Counted from the stretch's first letter, positions 22,063-34,590 are shown. The stretch is DNA of 64,000 nucleotides from Lethocerus indicus (GCA_019843655.1 JACDQD010000005.1:29832954-29896953), one strand, 5' to 3'. Numbers and translations: made by a program. The notes: generated from the letters alone by a model not told the origin.

Positions 22063-22460
22063 TTAGATCGAAAATTGAGAACATACTCTCCAGATCCAGC
22101 CACTAAAGTCTGGTACCGCCAGGGTTAATGGTGCAAAAACGTCGAGTCGGCGTGTAACCGGTTTGGGTTCATTAATAAAAGAATCAGTCGCCATCGAAAG
22201 GGGAAGGAGACAGGAGAGGAGGTAAACTGATTTTTGGGCCGGGAGGAGGAGGAGGAGGAGGAGGAGGAGGAGGAGGAGGAAGGCTATAGCCGGATGCGGC
22301 CAGGCACGGCCGAAGGGACGGGGTTTGGGGGGTTTAAGGTCCCCTTTGATTAAATTTAGGATCCTCCCCGGGGAGAGCTCCTCGGGCCGGAGCGCCGGCA
22401 GGATGGAGGCCACCTCTAAAACGCTGAACAGACCAGTCCCAGGAAAAGAACTGATACCCC
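22063..22460. promoter_or_regulatory. GC-rich island with (GGA)n
   Basis: A GC-rich segment containing (GGA)n at 22242-22281. The 138-codon minus-strand frame here is kept open by that tract (a poly-Leu run) and by high GC, so it is not a gene. Regulatory potential is inferred from composition. Confidence 0.3.
22242..22281 (+). repeat. (GGA)n microsatellite
   Basis: About 13 GGA units, nearly perfect. It also has two-layer G-quadruplex potential on the plus strand. Confidence 0.95.
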
Positions 22461-22910
22461 ACACCCTAATCAGCTCCACTTATTAAAGGATTTAATTGTT
22501 TCTCTTTCGGTTGATACTAATTAGAAAAAGCTCTTTTCATTAGTAACTCGTTCGGGCCAGAAATTTATTTCAACATTTTAACACTTCCATGTAGTTATTG
22601 TTTTTAATTAAGCGATTATTCTGTAACCAAAATGTGCCGGTTCCTCGGAATAATAAATAAGTACATTATAAATAACAGTATAAAAAATATTACTGAAACT
22701 GTGGGTTAATCCTTTTGAGGGATTTTGAAAGGAGTTAATTTCTTATTTCGATTTTTAGGCGACAAATAAATAAATGGAGACATGACCGCAGGAATGCATA
22801 AATGATTCGTTTATACGGTCATGAATAAACGAAGAGATTTACCGACAACAAAAAAAAATATATAACCGGAGTAAAATTACGTTAGCCGGCTCAATGATGC
22901 CCCTTATAAA
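22461..22910. other. AT-rich, no gene seen
   Basis: AT-rich. A mirrored pair of words, CATGACCG and CGGTCATG (near 22780 and 22815), gives a small inverted repeat. Confidence 0.5.
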
Positions 22911-22941
22911 TTATTCGTCGAGAAGAATTCCCTTTGTTGTG

Positions 22942-22972
22942 CCCGGCCTTTTGCAAGGTTGCGCCGGCCGGG
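22942..22972. repeat. GC-rich inverted repeat
   Basis: CCCGGCC at 22942-22948 and GGCCGGG at 22966-22972 flank a 17-base loop, followed by a T run. In bacteria this would resemble a terminator. In this eukaryotic context I treat it only as a hairpin. Confidence 0.6.
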
Positions 22973-23230
22973 TTTTTATTGAGTTTTCGGGAGGATGGAA
23001 ACTCGTGAGGACTTTTACGCCCTTGGCGTAGGATGACGGCGGGGGCGGGGGCGGGGGCGGGGAGTATATACGTATCCTCCCTTCAAAGGGGCGGAGCGAT
23101 CTGACGACGGTAAATTATTTTGGGCGCCGGGATGATGGCTCAATAAAAATCCTGGAAGAACTTGGGTCCCGCCACTGTCGTAAAAACACAAATACGTCAA
23201 CAGTATTTTTTGACGCGGATAGTTTCAATT
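22973..23230. promoter_or_regulatory. GC-rich island with strong G-quadruplex motif
   Basis: At 23041-23062 four G runs of 5, 5, 5 and 4 are separated by single C bases, a near-ideal intramolecular G-quadruplex sequence on the plus strand. It is followed by AGTATATACG. Such sequences are frequent near promoters and origins, but no transcript evidence is visible here. Confidence 0.4.
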
Positions 23231-23455
23231 CGAGGACGTCACGAACCCGACATTCCGTCTCTCCTCTTCCTCCTGTCTTGAATAAAAGATGGATTGCTTA
23301 ATCGTTGGCGGAGTCGCTTGTAAAAAGGTGTGCACAAATTCCGACGTACAACAATCTAATGTTGAAGCTATTATAATTTTTAAAAACCTACACAGATTAT
23401 ATAAATGCGTTTCACCAATTTATAGTGAAACTATTAAAATTTACTTGGAGAAAAT

Positions 23456-23826
23456 GTGTTCCTGTCTTCTTTCGCTGGTTTGGTCTTTTGCTAGACCAGT
23501 TTCGGCTGTGTCGCCATCTTTAGTTAATTTTGGTAATTTGGATGTTTTTGGGGATCGTCACTCCACTGTCACTGTCACTTGTACTGTAAGGCGCTATGCG
23601 TAAGGCGCTAATACTAAAATGTAAGACAGGCCTGTGTTGCGGGCTAGAATTAGGTGCGCCATGCCATTGAAACTAGTAGCGCATTAAACTGAATACAATG
23701 TGTACAGTACAAGTGACAGTGTATTCACTGACTAACACCGCTACTGAAGATGGCGAGCAGCCGAAAACGGTCTAGCAAAAGACCAAACCAGAGAGTGGAG
23801 ACAGAAATACACGAAATCTACAATAT
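23456..23826 (+). mobile_element. Foldback retroelement family, copy D
   Basis: The left arm begins slightly inside the family end (GTGTTCCTGTCTTC). The core has AAGGCGCTAATACTAAAATG and TGTGTTGCGGGCTAG, and a duplicated AAGGCGCTA. The right arm is intact from CGCTACTGAAGATGGCGAGC to CGAAATCTACAATATT. An extra base interrupts the frame in the left arm, while the right-arm frame (MASSRKRSSKRPNQR start) is open. The element lacks the tail seen in copies A and H. Confidence 0.85.
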
Positions 23827-24250
23827 TATGTTTCATAAAGAACATTTTTTGTTTAAGGATCGTTTTGTCCCAGGAAGACTTGTACTCATGTTAAATACAA
23901 ATTACATTCAGCGCGTCCACGTATGAGCGTTGCGAATTCTTGATTTATGACGTCAAGGTTGGACGATGCTGACCCAATAATTTCAAAAACGGCCTAATAA
24001 TAGTAATGTTATCTATATTGAAACCAGAACGAATATAAATGTATACGCAAGAACAACTTGTATTGAGAGCGGAAGACTCATATTTTCATATTAGTTGGAA
24101 GTATATATATACAAAGAAAGACCAGGTAAAAATTCGGTAAGGATCTGAAATATTCAATACCTATCCCTCTTGACGGAATTTACTAACCCTTAATCCCCCA
24201 ATCGTTTTATGACGGTAAATTTCTATTCTTCTCTAGTTCTATTACTGGCA
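23827..24250. other. No gene seen
   Basis: AT-rich sequence between copy D and the next GC-rich island. No gene or repeat is recognised. Confidence 0.5.
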
Positions 24251-24800
24251 GTAAGGGCGGTCGCTAATGCCTCCTGTTTAATTTCAATATTGCGCCTAAT
24301 GTCCGACAGTTCATAAAACGGCCCCCCGATTTCCGCCGAACGCCGCTTTTTGCCCCCGGCTCACTGTACATAATTAATGTCCTTGGGTGGGTGATGGAGG
24401 GTGGTTTGGAAGGGAAGGGGGTCGTAGGCGGGGGGCAGGTACCGCAGCGACACGGATAATTATCTCGGGCCGTGTATAATATGCGGTATAATATCAAAAC
24501 GAGGGCGGGAAGCGTACAGTGTTGCGAGGGAAGGCCGCACCGGTCTGCACAAACGGTGCGATGTTTCCACCTATTAGGGGAACATTGCACATGAAATGGA
24601 CCGTTAGCGGTGGTCCTCTCGACAACCCCAACCGCGTTTCGGGCCCGCTGGATACGTACTAAGGGTTTAAAAATCGCGATAATTTATATCTGATGCTCCC
24701 TTCACATCTTTGCGGTGGCCCGTTTGGAAAGCTTTACATCTCGGTGCGGGTCTACCTCAGCTATAAGCCCAAGGGTCCTGGCAATGAGTGGAAGGGCGGA
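24251..24800. promoter_or_regulatory. GC-rich island (candidate regulatory module)
   Basis: GC- and CpG-rich, with a G-rich patch at about 24385-24440 and TATAATATGCGGTATAATA near 24474-24492. A 108-codon minus-strand frame is open because of composition. No domain is visible. Confidence 0.25.
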
Positions 24801-27540
24801 TAATGATGGTAGACATCCTTAGATCAGTCATGACTTTTATTTTTCAACACTGAAACTAGATATTGTTGGATAAGCACTGCGTTTGAATATGATTCTGTAT
24901 TTCTTCAATTGTTTTGTTCAATCTGAAATTTGTTCAAAAAATAACAACGTTATACACGAATAACATTGTGAAAAACGAAAGTACATTAGTTCCGTAATTT
25001 CATAACAAGTGTTGAATTGGCATAATTCTGTTTGGGACGAAATCTTCGAATTATTTATAAACGCCAGAAAGCGTTTGCCGTTATTTCATTCGTGGGGCGT
25101 TTCATTACAGGTAATGGCCGGGTAATAGGCCATCTTTTTTCACCGATCACGCCACTGCCGCAGCTGTTCGAATAACACCAGAATTACCCTATTTAATTTC
25201 CTTCTGATAATGATCTGAAGAACGTGTGGAGGTATAAAAATAAAATATGAAGAAGGTCCTTAAAATAAGTAGGCCAACGATTGTGTACGGATTTAAACTC
25301 TATTCTGTAGCTAGAACATATCCAATGCTATCGTCATAATGCGTTGAATGCGCTTTATTTGTCGCTCACCAATCAAACGGGCGTATTAATCATTCCTCAT
25401 TGGCGTGCCCCCTGTTTAAAATTAATCTGGGTCCGTGTTACCCGTCCTCCTACCGACAATCTGCCATTAATAATCGTTTACATTCGTCTCTATGTCCAGG
25501 TTGTTCTCGATCCTACACAAATTGGGCGATTAATGAAACCGTGTTATTTTGCAGACGAATCGCGTGTATCCTATTCTGGATTGTTCACTTCTAGTTTAGA
25601 ATTTCTACCTATCGTTTAGCTTATGTACCCAAGAACTTCTTAATAACGTCGATATAAGTTCATTAGTGAATTGGTGATGTTGGCTAGACTATTAAAAATG
25701 GGTAAAATATTATATACATTTTTTATAGTGATAATATAATAACCTCGGAGTATGCTATAATTTAATTATTATAATTATTATTCACGGCATATTACATAAT
25801 TAGCACACGTTGCCTTACCGCTTAGAGAAAGGCCGCTTAGCGCCTATCAAAATTATTCCACCGTTTTGTTTGGGTATCGTTGCGAAGAGAACTAACTTTA
25901 GTTTGTTGGCGCAAAGTTTGTTTAAATGAACATGTTATAAATGTTGGGGCAAGTGGAAATTTCTAGTGTGGGAGGAAGATTCGAGGAACGAATTCGGATT
26001 CGAAAGGGCCGGTCGCAATTTATGTTGGCAAAAATAAATCAATGGGGTGCCGTAGATTATGATAAAGGAGACAGAAAGAAAGATACGTGGGAGTTTACTT
26101 TTGTGTGTCGGGGGTGAGAAGGAAAGAGGGGAAAGGCAATACGGGCAATGTGTACAGAATACGATTTTTCTCGTCTATAAAAGGAATTCTGGGCGAATTT
26201 AACTTGGTCGGTAATTCATTAAACATTTCAACGTAATTTTAATAATCGGTTCATACCAACGTTTTTTATACAATGATAACCCTGTTCTTTATTTAAATTA
26301 TAAACCCTTTAAAAATTCTGCTGTAGTTTTACCACAAACTGTGCAAATTGTTATTTGTAGTAGCTCATTTTCTTCTATATGTAAAAATCCGAGACGCTTA
26401 TATTCAACGTTCTTAGAAACTAGATATGCACCAAAGGATAATAAATGCAATAACTGTTTATATAAGTTAATATATCATTAAATGGGCCATAGTTATGTAT
26501 TAATTGTAATTCCATATACTTGTAGGGATATAGTGCTGAGATAATTGGACCATCCATACCAATTCTTGTATATAAACGGCCGACTTCTGGAGGCACTCAT
26601 GAATATGATACCACTGACGATCTTCCGAAGCCTCAAAGATTTCTCTATAAGTTGCTTTACATCTATTGGATATCCTCGAAAAATCTCTTATGATCAACAC
26701 CGTATGGGACAGCGTCAACATAAAGTACGGAAATTTATATTTACTAAATTGCGCGTTTTAAATAATTCATAATTCTATTGTTGCATGCACGGTTCGTGAT
26801 ACCGACGAATACCGACGAAAAAAGGTATACGTACGCCTTCTTTTAAATTGGTAAATTTACTGCCCAATTATGCCTTCAAATACACCTTAATTATTCGTCT
26901 CTGGTTGTTTACCGTAATTTATCGAATCGAAAGACATAAATCCGTCCGATTTTAATCGGCGAATCGCGTGCCACTTCCGCACCGCCCGAGTACATACTAT
27001 ATTTGGTCATAAACAAGAATTAACAAAAAACCCGTATCCGACGACAGGCCGAATTTATTTTTTGTCCCTAAAACGTGAACGGTACAGGCCTCTCGTGCGG
27101 TCCAGTGCGTGCAATATACTGAATGTAATTCTGGATTTCATGTATATATTTCCATTTATAGGCTTCGGTCGTGCGTTATAACCGCTTCCACTGGAAAATA
27201 TCCGCCCCGGTAGCTAGACTTATCTATGGTTTTGTGCACCACTGCCATTGTATCGACATCGAAATCCTGATTGACTAGCCAATTAGACGAGGCAGTATTC
27301 AAACTATAGAAAAAAACGCTGCCAGATCTCTAAGCTGCGGAATTACGTAGGTCGACCTACGTTCATTTCGATCAAGGAATTTTCAATACAGGTGAATAAA
27401 TAGGAATAATTATTATCCATCTGCCTGCATAAAATTAGTTTCCGATAGATATATTTATACACATATGTGAGACTTTCACTCTTTTCAAGCTATAGAGTCA
27501 ACAAAAAGGTAATATTAGGCGAGTAGAGGTAGAAGATTGC
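24801..27540. other. No gene seen
   Basis: Long AT-rich stretch. A 91-codon frame at 25344-25619 and mirrored 73-75 codon frames at 26500-26772 have no recognisable features. A TTTAATTATTATAATTATTA block lies near 25761. No RNA gene or known repeat is visible. Confidence 0.45.
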
Positions 27541-27746
27541 AAGAGTGACAATCATTCCTGTTACACAAGAGTACCTTATATTTCTATAAATGCAAATGTA
27601 CGCCCGTAAATTTAGCCACGCAACTTCAAACGGTAGAAAATTTGGATTGGAAAAACACCCGCCAATTAAATTTGCATCGAAACGAGGTGCCTCATTTGTT
27701 GTCAAAGACCCTCGATACACGCTCAGAAAAAAAAGAATTAACAAGG

Positions 27747-27749
<3 letters not shown>

Positions 27750-27785
<36 letters not shown>
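27750..27785 (+). repeat. (GA)n microsatellite
   Basis: About 18 GA units. It keeps long frames open on both strands (Arg-Glu on plus, Ser-Leu on minus), which explains the 123- and 191-codon frames here. Confidence 0.97.
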
Positions 27786-27788
<3 letters not shown>

Positions 27789-28110
27789 GTCGGGATCGGG
27801 GATCAAAGAGTGGCCCCGCCGAACTCGGTCTCGGGCGGTCTACAAAGGTCCCTTCTGCCGACAATAGGAGAGAGGAATCCCTTGGCAACGTGTCCCCGGC
27901 TCTGGAGAGAGAGGCCCTACCCCAGGGCCGGGGTCCGGCGTCATACTCGGCTAGGCCCTGATTTATTGCGGATGATATAAATCGCGGAGGCCACCCGGGA
28001 AGTTGACCCGGCGACCCCTGCCCGACAACACAGATCAAGACCCCCCGATAGGCCACCGCCCCCATTCATCCCCCACACCACGAACAGTACCCCGAAAACC
28101 TGTAGAATGT
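27786..28110. promoter_or_regulatory. GC-rich island after GA tract
   Basis: A GC- and CpG-rich segment immediately downstream of the GA tract, repeating the layout at 17.8-18.15 kb. It contains GCGGATGATATAAATCGCGG. The regulatory role is inferred. Confidence 0.3.
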
Positions 28111-30419
28111 CACCAACGGACGTCCGGCCGTACTAGCAAATACGCGACACGAATAAAATCGTACTATAATCATCAGCCAAAATCTGATCATTTTAGGAAC
28201 AGAACCAGTAACTTGCTATTGCCTTCCTGATAATCCAATATCAATCCAAAACAACAACAGGATATAACATCGGGAGAGGACAGTTAATACGGGGAAAGCA
28301 AGTCATAATCCCAAGAGGATTAACGCAGGATAGTTGATCTACTCTTCAGTTGGACCCTGATGACTGAGCAATTAAGAACCCCTCTCGTCCATAGCAGGGG
28401 GTCCACCTGTGCTATCCGAGGTTCCTCCCACAGTATTGCGAGCCCCTACCGGAAATTAGTTAGTAATAAAATTTTATTACCCTAGATTCCACTCGCGTTT
28501 CTAAGAGCAGAAAGTAGTTCTTGACCGTCTTGTACTGGCAAAGAAAAATTTCGAGGAAACCAGGATTCTCGGAAGGGGACAATGCTCAGAGCAAACAATT
28601 TCACGAAAATTCTAGAGATGCCTGATACTGATCCAGTAAAAATGTTGTCTCAATGAGTAGGGATTTTCGCCCAATAGGGGATTAGACATTCCTCAGGATG
28701 GTCTGGGATATAATTGCCGGCGGCAACTATTTTGTGGCTAAAGAAACAAAAAGTGGTTTTATGGTAGATAAAGATCGAATAATCAGTTACAGTTCAGTGA
28801 CAAACATAATAAACCCTGGAAACGAGAAGTTAATATTGAAAATATATCCTACAGTAGTGAACAATGAATATTAAATTATATGAAACAACGATATAAATAT
28901 AACTGTAAGTTTACTCTTCTTATTTATAGAAACTTCGGTTTCTATAAATAATTCTTAATTCAAAATTGTTACTAATCCTTTGAGAAGAGACAGTGTGAAT
29001 TAAATACTATTTATTACTTTTAAAGTTTTCATGATTCTTGTAATACGATAATCGGTTTTTGATCCAAACTTCACAGGGTAATAAAACACGCGTCTGAAGG
29101 AAACTAATGAAATAGGTTTAAAAGCTGAAACTCCTTAAAGCTAGGATGAAAATAAGGTGCAGTTCGCAAGAAAGTGTTTTAGCAATTTCATGACAATAAT
29201 ACTGCAGAAGGGAGTATATTACCCGAGATGTATACGTTATAAAATTGAAACCGAGCAGAATGGAGTATGAAGATAAAACGGAGGAAACGTGTGCGTCATT
29301 AAGGGGTTTGGATGGTTTTCCCTGTTGGGAGGTGATGAATTGTGAGTCGCTGCCCCGGCTCATTACTGCCCCATTGAGTTTCCTCGCCCCTACACTTCCC
29401 TCCTCGCAGGCAGACTAAAGTAAACCTCCCCTCTAAGATTAGTACATCTCTTCCGGCCTTCAAATGCCTTCTGTAATTCGCTAAGATCGTCTCACGGAAC
29501 TTTTTCTAAAGGGTCAGCACCTTTCAATAATTGGCCGTGACAGCGGATCCTGACTACTCCGCTAAGCCCGAGCCTCAAAAGAAAGACGCCTTTCTTGGCC
29601 TCGAGAAAGCTAAAAAATTCTAAAGAAACTTTTTAGCCTTCAATCCAAACACTATAAAAATAATTACACATTTTAGTTTACATTATACTATTCTAAGAAT
29701 ATCTCTTTTTTTTAATAATAAGGATCCCTTTGGGGATAATAGTTCGAGTCGTTAGCGTTATGATGTTTTGAAAACATTGCCAGTATTCCATTCAGAGTAT
29801 TCATCCGTTTAGAGCTAACATCTCCTGCCCCAGTATTATGGCGGGAGGACAGTATTTTGGGAGAATTTCAGTTAACCACACCTCAAGTGCCAATTACAAA
29901 GGCTGGCAATCCCCGAGTGCGCTCACGGTCTAATCCAGAAATAACCAGTTTCAGCACGCCCCAGTATTATACAATACAACTGACCCTAATCCCTCGGGAA
30001 CAACAAGTGATAGTTCCAGGATGGATACCGGTGTGAAATATTTAAATAAATACCTTCAATAAACGCATCTACGGATCATATACTTTGGTTTAACTGAAAA
30101 ACATTGTTGCGCAAATAACTACATTAAAATTATAAATTTCAGCAAAGGAGTTCAAGCTTTAGAACAAGAATAACTCAGATATTGTTGAACGAAAAATAAT
30201 AATAATTACCAACGTTTTTCCCGCGTATATTTTTCTTGGCGCAAGTTAACCGCGAAATGAGATCACCCTTGTAAAAGGGATAGCTGGAGGGGGTTTAGTG
30301 TTTCGTTAAATGAAGGAATGTCAGCGCGCTAAAAGGAAGGAGGAAAAGAATAATAGTAACGGGATATACTAAAGAAAGGGAAAGAAAGCTTTAAAGACGA
30401 GGGCAAAAGAGGGTAGTAG
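28111..30419. other. No gene seen
   Basis: Mixed to AT-rich. The 28300-28460 part is GC-richer with CCCCTCTCGTCC-type words. A stretch containing TTATAGAAACTTCGG/TTTCTATAAATAA near 28921-28950 can fold as a short hairpin. No gene is visible. Confidence 0.45.
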
Positions 30420-30660
30420 TGATTGTGATCCGGGCCGAACCACACAAGAGGAGAGGAGTGGCCCTGTTTTAGACGCCAAGGGCAGCGGATCGCCCGAAAG
30501 TTGTCGCTAACTATAAATCAGTTGCCGCTTCCCTCCGATTATCCCCAACAACTCGGCAACAGACCGCCAACTTCATCACCATTCAGTTATTCCATCGGTC
30601 AAACGAGTCGTCGGACTCCCGCCATATCCATGATATTAGATTAACGCCCTAAGCCAGGAC
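30420..30660 (+). promoter_or_regulatory. GC-rich patch with promoter-like words
   Basis: TATAAATC at 30512-30519 and TTCAGTT (an initiator-like word) near 30593 are followed by a GTCGGACTC block. Spacing between them is too long for one core promoter and the DPE-like word is one base out of place. Weak candidate. Confidence 0.15.
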
Positions 30661-31370
30661 TATTCAATAACCTACATAGTATAAACTGAGCAAACAGTGA
30701 GAGATTTATGGATTACAAATTTGATACAAAGTGTCCATAGGCCATTGAGTATCTTAATGCATTTCAACATTTACTAAGGTCCAGGTTCTGAGATTCTCCG
30801 AATATTTAGATAATTAAAAGTTTAAAAAAAAATAATCTCACAATCGACAGATCTAGTTCCTGTACCCTCCGGAATCCCGGTAGTAACAGTTACAAAATAC
30901 GTCATTTTACATTAAATACAGATTGGAACCCGGATATAGTATAGAAATATTTGATATATGCATGCCGGTCCACGTGCCTTTCGGCATTCGTGAAATCTTT
31001 TAATAATAAAAATATTTGATGTGTTTTTGGGAATGTTTAATCGAAGAAAATATACAAATTTAATATATTTAATGCGCTGTAATAATAGATCAGGATATGT
31101 TTTATGTAACGGATTTGGACAGGATTATCAACAACAGGATGGTTTTATATCGCACCAATGTTAATAATAGACCAATCGATTCCTTCAGACTGGCCGAAAA
31201 AATATATTTAACATATCTTCCTATGTTAAATATATGTTCCTATGTAGACTCAAAACATTTTCTCATTCCTAAAACCATAGATATAGTTCGGGTATTATGT
31301 ATAATGTTGAAAATACACGTGATGCCGGAAATGAACGGCTGACATGAGTTCGGACTGAGCTCGATCTGGC
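30661..31370. other. AT-rich, no gene seen
   Basis: AT-rich, with an 81-codon frame at 31097-31342 lacking any recognisable domain. Confidence 0.45.
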
Positions 31371-31670
31371 CACGTATTAGCGTGACACGGAGGCGTTATA
31401 AGACGGCGGTAGGGTCCGCCTTGTGAAGTGTAAATGACGTGCGGTGCTATCCATTAGGTGTCTCTCCGCCTCACAAACCGCCGCCCGCCGGCACCTCCTG
31501 GGCCCTCTCCCGCATCCGGGACCCCTTATCGCTAGCCGGACCTCGCCTTGAATACCGATGTAATTATTAGTCCCGCCCCGATCCCAAGATCTGAAGACGG
31601 TCAGCCCCCGATGAAATACCTCAGTCCCGTCCGACTTACAGGCGTCAATCGACGCCTGTATTTCAACCCG
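31371..31670. promoter_or_regulatory. GC-rich island with a 10-bp hairpin
   Basis: CpG-rich segment with AT-rich flanks. Near its end TACAGGCGTC and GACGCCTGTA (31637-31646 and 31651-31660) form a perfect 10-bp stem with an AATC loop. A 112-codon minus-strand frame spans the island without domain features. Confidence 0.3.
31637..31660. repeat. Perfect 10-bp hairpin
   Basis: TACAGGCGTC, loop AATC, GACGCCTGTA. It is GC-rich and stable. It could be a palindromic protein site or an RNA hairpin. Confidence 0.8.
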
Positions 31671-33000
31671 GCTTATATAATTTATTTCATTTGAGAATAA
31701 TTTAACGTGAACCATCGTCCATTACTGAAAGCAGTAAAATTGCAGTTTAGTACTTCAAACTCATGAGGAACTCCAGTCATGCAAAATTGAAATGATTGTT
31801 GATTAGTCCACGACGGTTTGGGATAGATATGTGGAAGAATTATTTTGCTAAACTAGTCGAATCCAATCCTATTTCCTGGAACTCCTTCTATAAAAGAAAT
31901 ATCCGTTACTTCTTAAATTACATTACGGAATTCGCTTTTTAATATAATTATAATTTAAATCAAGTGTGTTATACAACACTAACACCCTGTTGTTAATCGA
32001 ATTTAAAATTATTGAATTTTAAGGTGGTAAATCGCCAGGACACAATCAGATATATTCGTTGTCAGAAAAAACGAATCTCTATTCACCCGTCTCTGATTGT
32101 TTAAAATAATTACGTTAGTAGATTCTCACTCTTAACTCTAATTCAAGTGAGTACGGCATAATTTTTGAGTGGTGACGAGGGTCTGGTCATAAACTCGGGG
32201 ACGCGAAAAACAACCATAAAAATGTCCCTATTAGGGTTCCAGTTCTTCGCAAAACGTTGGGAAATAGTATCTGCGGCCAACACAGTCCAGAAATGAGAAC
32301 TGTTGTGCGCCCAATATTTTTAATCCGTCGTTGCAACCGATTTTATTCGAACATTACTGCTCAGGACTCGAGAACTGACCTCAACCAATCGAAACATGCA
32401 CGCCAGCTGCGCCAGTTTTAGAAGAAAATATTGGAAATCATATAATAAAGTTAAATAAAATAATCCTGATGACATGCAGAATGACGCTTATCTCTGCAAA
32501 TAATATCCTCAAAATTATAACGTAAATGCTGATAAATATTTCAAAGTTACACATGTATTCTTATTAAAATGAGAGGGCGATATTCAATGGTGATCTACAA
32601 TTCAACATCATCCGATTCCGCCGTAATCAACAATTATGCCGAATCAACACCTTCCTGTAAAATCGCGTTTGTAAAATATTTCGTGTCAGTACCAAACTCA
32701 GTGAACAGAAAAGTCATTTTTTTGTATATGGCAGTCAACCGACAAACAAATCTACCATTTAAATGGGAAGTGACAACAATTTTCCAAGTTCCTCATGTTG
32801 TTGGTTACTTAGGTTTCTCTCTCCAGGAAAAATCTTCGCGCACTCCATTTCATTATAAGGGACAGTTAAATTAGCGTTAGGTACGATAAAATTATATTTT
32901 TGATGAGAACTTTCGCTAGTTTCCGATAATAGACCAACCGAGAATGTAATAACGAGACTATCTACGCGGTAATATCTTTGAATTATTGCCGGGAATATCA
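31671..33000. other. No gene seen
   Basis: AT-rich. Mirrored frames of 101 and 80 codons at 32569-33001 overlap on opposite strands, as expected for non-coding DNA. Confidence 0.45.
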
Positions 33001-33440
33001 CTGCTAAATTCCAGGCTCGAAAGCCCGATTAGGATCTTGCCGCGTGTTGGTGCGGACTAGAGCCGGTACTGATAAACAGGACCCGGCTCGTAATTAACTC
33101 TTATCACGTACCAACTGCACAACTTATAATCTTCTTAAAGATACCCCCACCCCCCGTAGCGGCCTCATACATTTTCAGCCCCTTCTGGATCCGCTTTAAT
33201 ATTTTAACGCTCCCGGATTACCTGGCTAACCCGATTGCCGAAGGCGAATATTCGGCTCTACTAATAGCGGGCCTCGGCCAATATATACGGAGGGGAAGTT
33301 GTATCGCAAATGGCCCCTGAGACCAATAACACGGGTTGAAACAACCCCGGCCCCAAAACCGATACGCCGCCAGCACCGCCCTGATTCTTATTGCCGATAT
33401 CCTATTATTTCTCGGAATAATCCTGAATGACAAATGAGGT
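33001..33440. promoter_or_regulatory. GC-rich island (candidate regulatory module)
   Basis: Locally GC- and CpG-rich, with an ACCCCCACCCCCCG run near 33145-33158. Short frames only. Role inferred from composition. Confidence 0.25.
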
Positions 33441-34090
33441 GGACAGAATAAAATGCTCGTCAGCTCCGATTTCTTTTTCAGGAATTCGCAGAATGGATTA
33501 CGCCCATTTATTGAGTCCCACTGGCGAAGGATTCAGCAAACGTTATCTTCCTCTTTTAATTCGCCCTTACCGAGCGATATTTTAAAAGCCTCAATATATT
33601 TGTCGTAGGATTACAATAGTCTCAGAAATACAAATTAAGAAATAAGACTCTTAGAAAAGTATTAAATTTTAACAATCGCTTCTTTTAATTATGTATTAAA
33701 TATGTTTAAGGAGGGAATTTCGGTTTTATTAATAAATAATAATCGTTAATTAAATAGTAAATATTTATACATATACATTGAGCAATTTAAATGGAAAATC
33801 TTATAACTATTCTTTAAAAAAGGGACACACAAAATTAACATCTTGTTTCTGAGAAATGTTTTACAATAATTGGTGTTTCTATCGTTCTAATGAAATCGTG
33901 AAGACCAAACCTGCGGTATTAACAGTCTTACGTTTATCTGAAATACAACTAGAATTTTTTATATTCCATAACAAATTCAACGTTACGTAAAGCTACATTG
34001 CTATTAATTCAAGTTCTTTTTGGGAACAACAGCCAGTTGGTTGTATTTTCTAACATTACTTATTTATGAATGCGACCTCCATTGTGCAAA
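33441..34090. other. AT-rich, no gene seen
   Basis: AT-rich with many TTAAT words. No frame, RNA gene or repeat is recognised. Confidence 0.5.
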
Positions 34091-34462
34091 CGCTACTTAA
34101 TGCAACACATAACGACAGATGAAGTCTGTACCCGGCCGAGGTAAGACGGCTGGTCTAAGTTTAGCTGAGGGCCTGGGGGCTGAAAAAGAGGCCCGCATGC
34201 AGCGGTAATGAGGGATGGGGGACATCCAGCCCCTCTTGTCAACAGTAGAAAGAAGGCAAGTCCCCTTCCCTAATGAAAGGTACATTTTTCTGATATTCCC
34301 TTACCTCGCACCCGCCATAAAACGCTTCAAAAAGGGACCCGGTCGTTATCAAAAACTAATTCGAAATTATTAATCGAATTAAAATCGCGCCCGCCGTTGT
34401 AATTCGAAGCCACGCCCCGTACAAGTGGCCGGACATAATGAGAGTAAGCTCGGGGAAAACGA

Positions 34463-34590
34463 GTAATTGAAATGAAATTCCGAAGTCACCGGAGATTGGG
34501 GTCGGGCACAGCTTAGTGATTAGGGCCGAGCGGGGTAAACGCATCGACCAGGGTTTGATCCCGGTAACGGACCGAATTTCATTCAATTAC
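34463..34590. repeat. Imperfect long hairpin around a tRNA-like sequence
   Basis: GTAATTGAAATGAAATTCCG at 34463-34482 pairs with the complement of 34572-34590 over about 19 bp with one indel and one mismatch. Pairing resumes inside (CACCGG near 34487 with CCGGT near 34561). The structure spans about 128 bases. It could be a foldback insertion or a hairpin RNA precursor, but no known miRNA word is visible. Confidence 0.55.
34507..34568 (+). mobile_element. tRNA-like sequence, probable SINE head
   Basis: GCACAGCTTAGTGATTAGGG resembles a pol III box A (TAGCTTAGTGGTTAG type). About 35 bases later GGGTTTGATCCC resembles box B (GGTTCGANTCC) with one mismatch. The T-arm can form CCAGG/CCCGG around a 7-base loop with one mismatch. 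The anticodon arm is not clean, so this is not a functional tRNA. The GTGATTAGGGC wording is typical of tRNA-derived SINEs. I see no second copy in the window to define the rest of the element. Confidence 0.45.

Noticed and set aside
22063..22479. 138-codon minus-strand frame with a poly-Leu segment
   Set aside because: The poly-Leu run is the (GGA)n microsatellite read backwards, and the rest lies in a GC-rich island with few stop codons.
22942..22976. GC hairpin followed by T run, like a bacterial terminator
   Set aside because: Everything else indicates eukaryotic nuclear DNA, with no operon or gene nearby to terminate.
27490..28065. 191-codon minus-strand frame
   Set aside because: It is held open by the (GA)n tract, read as Ser-Leu repeats, and by the GC-rich island next to it. 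The opposite strand has a 123-codon frame through the same tract, and no domain is visible.
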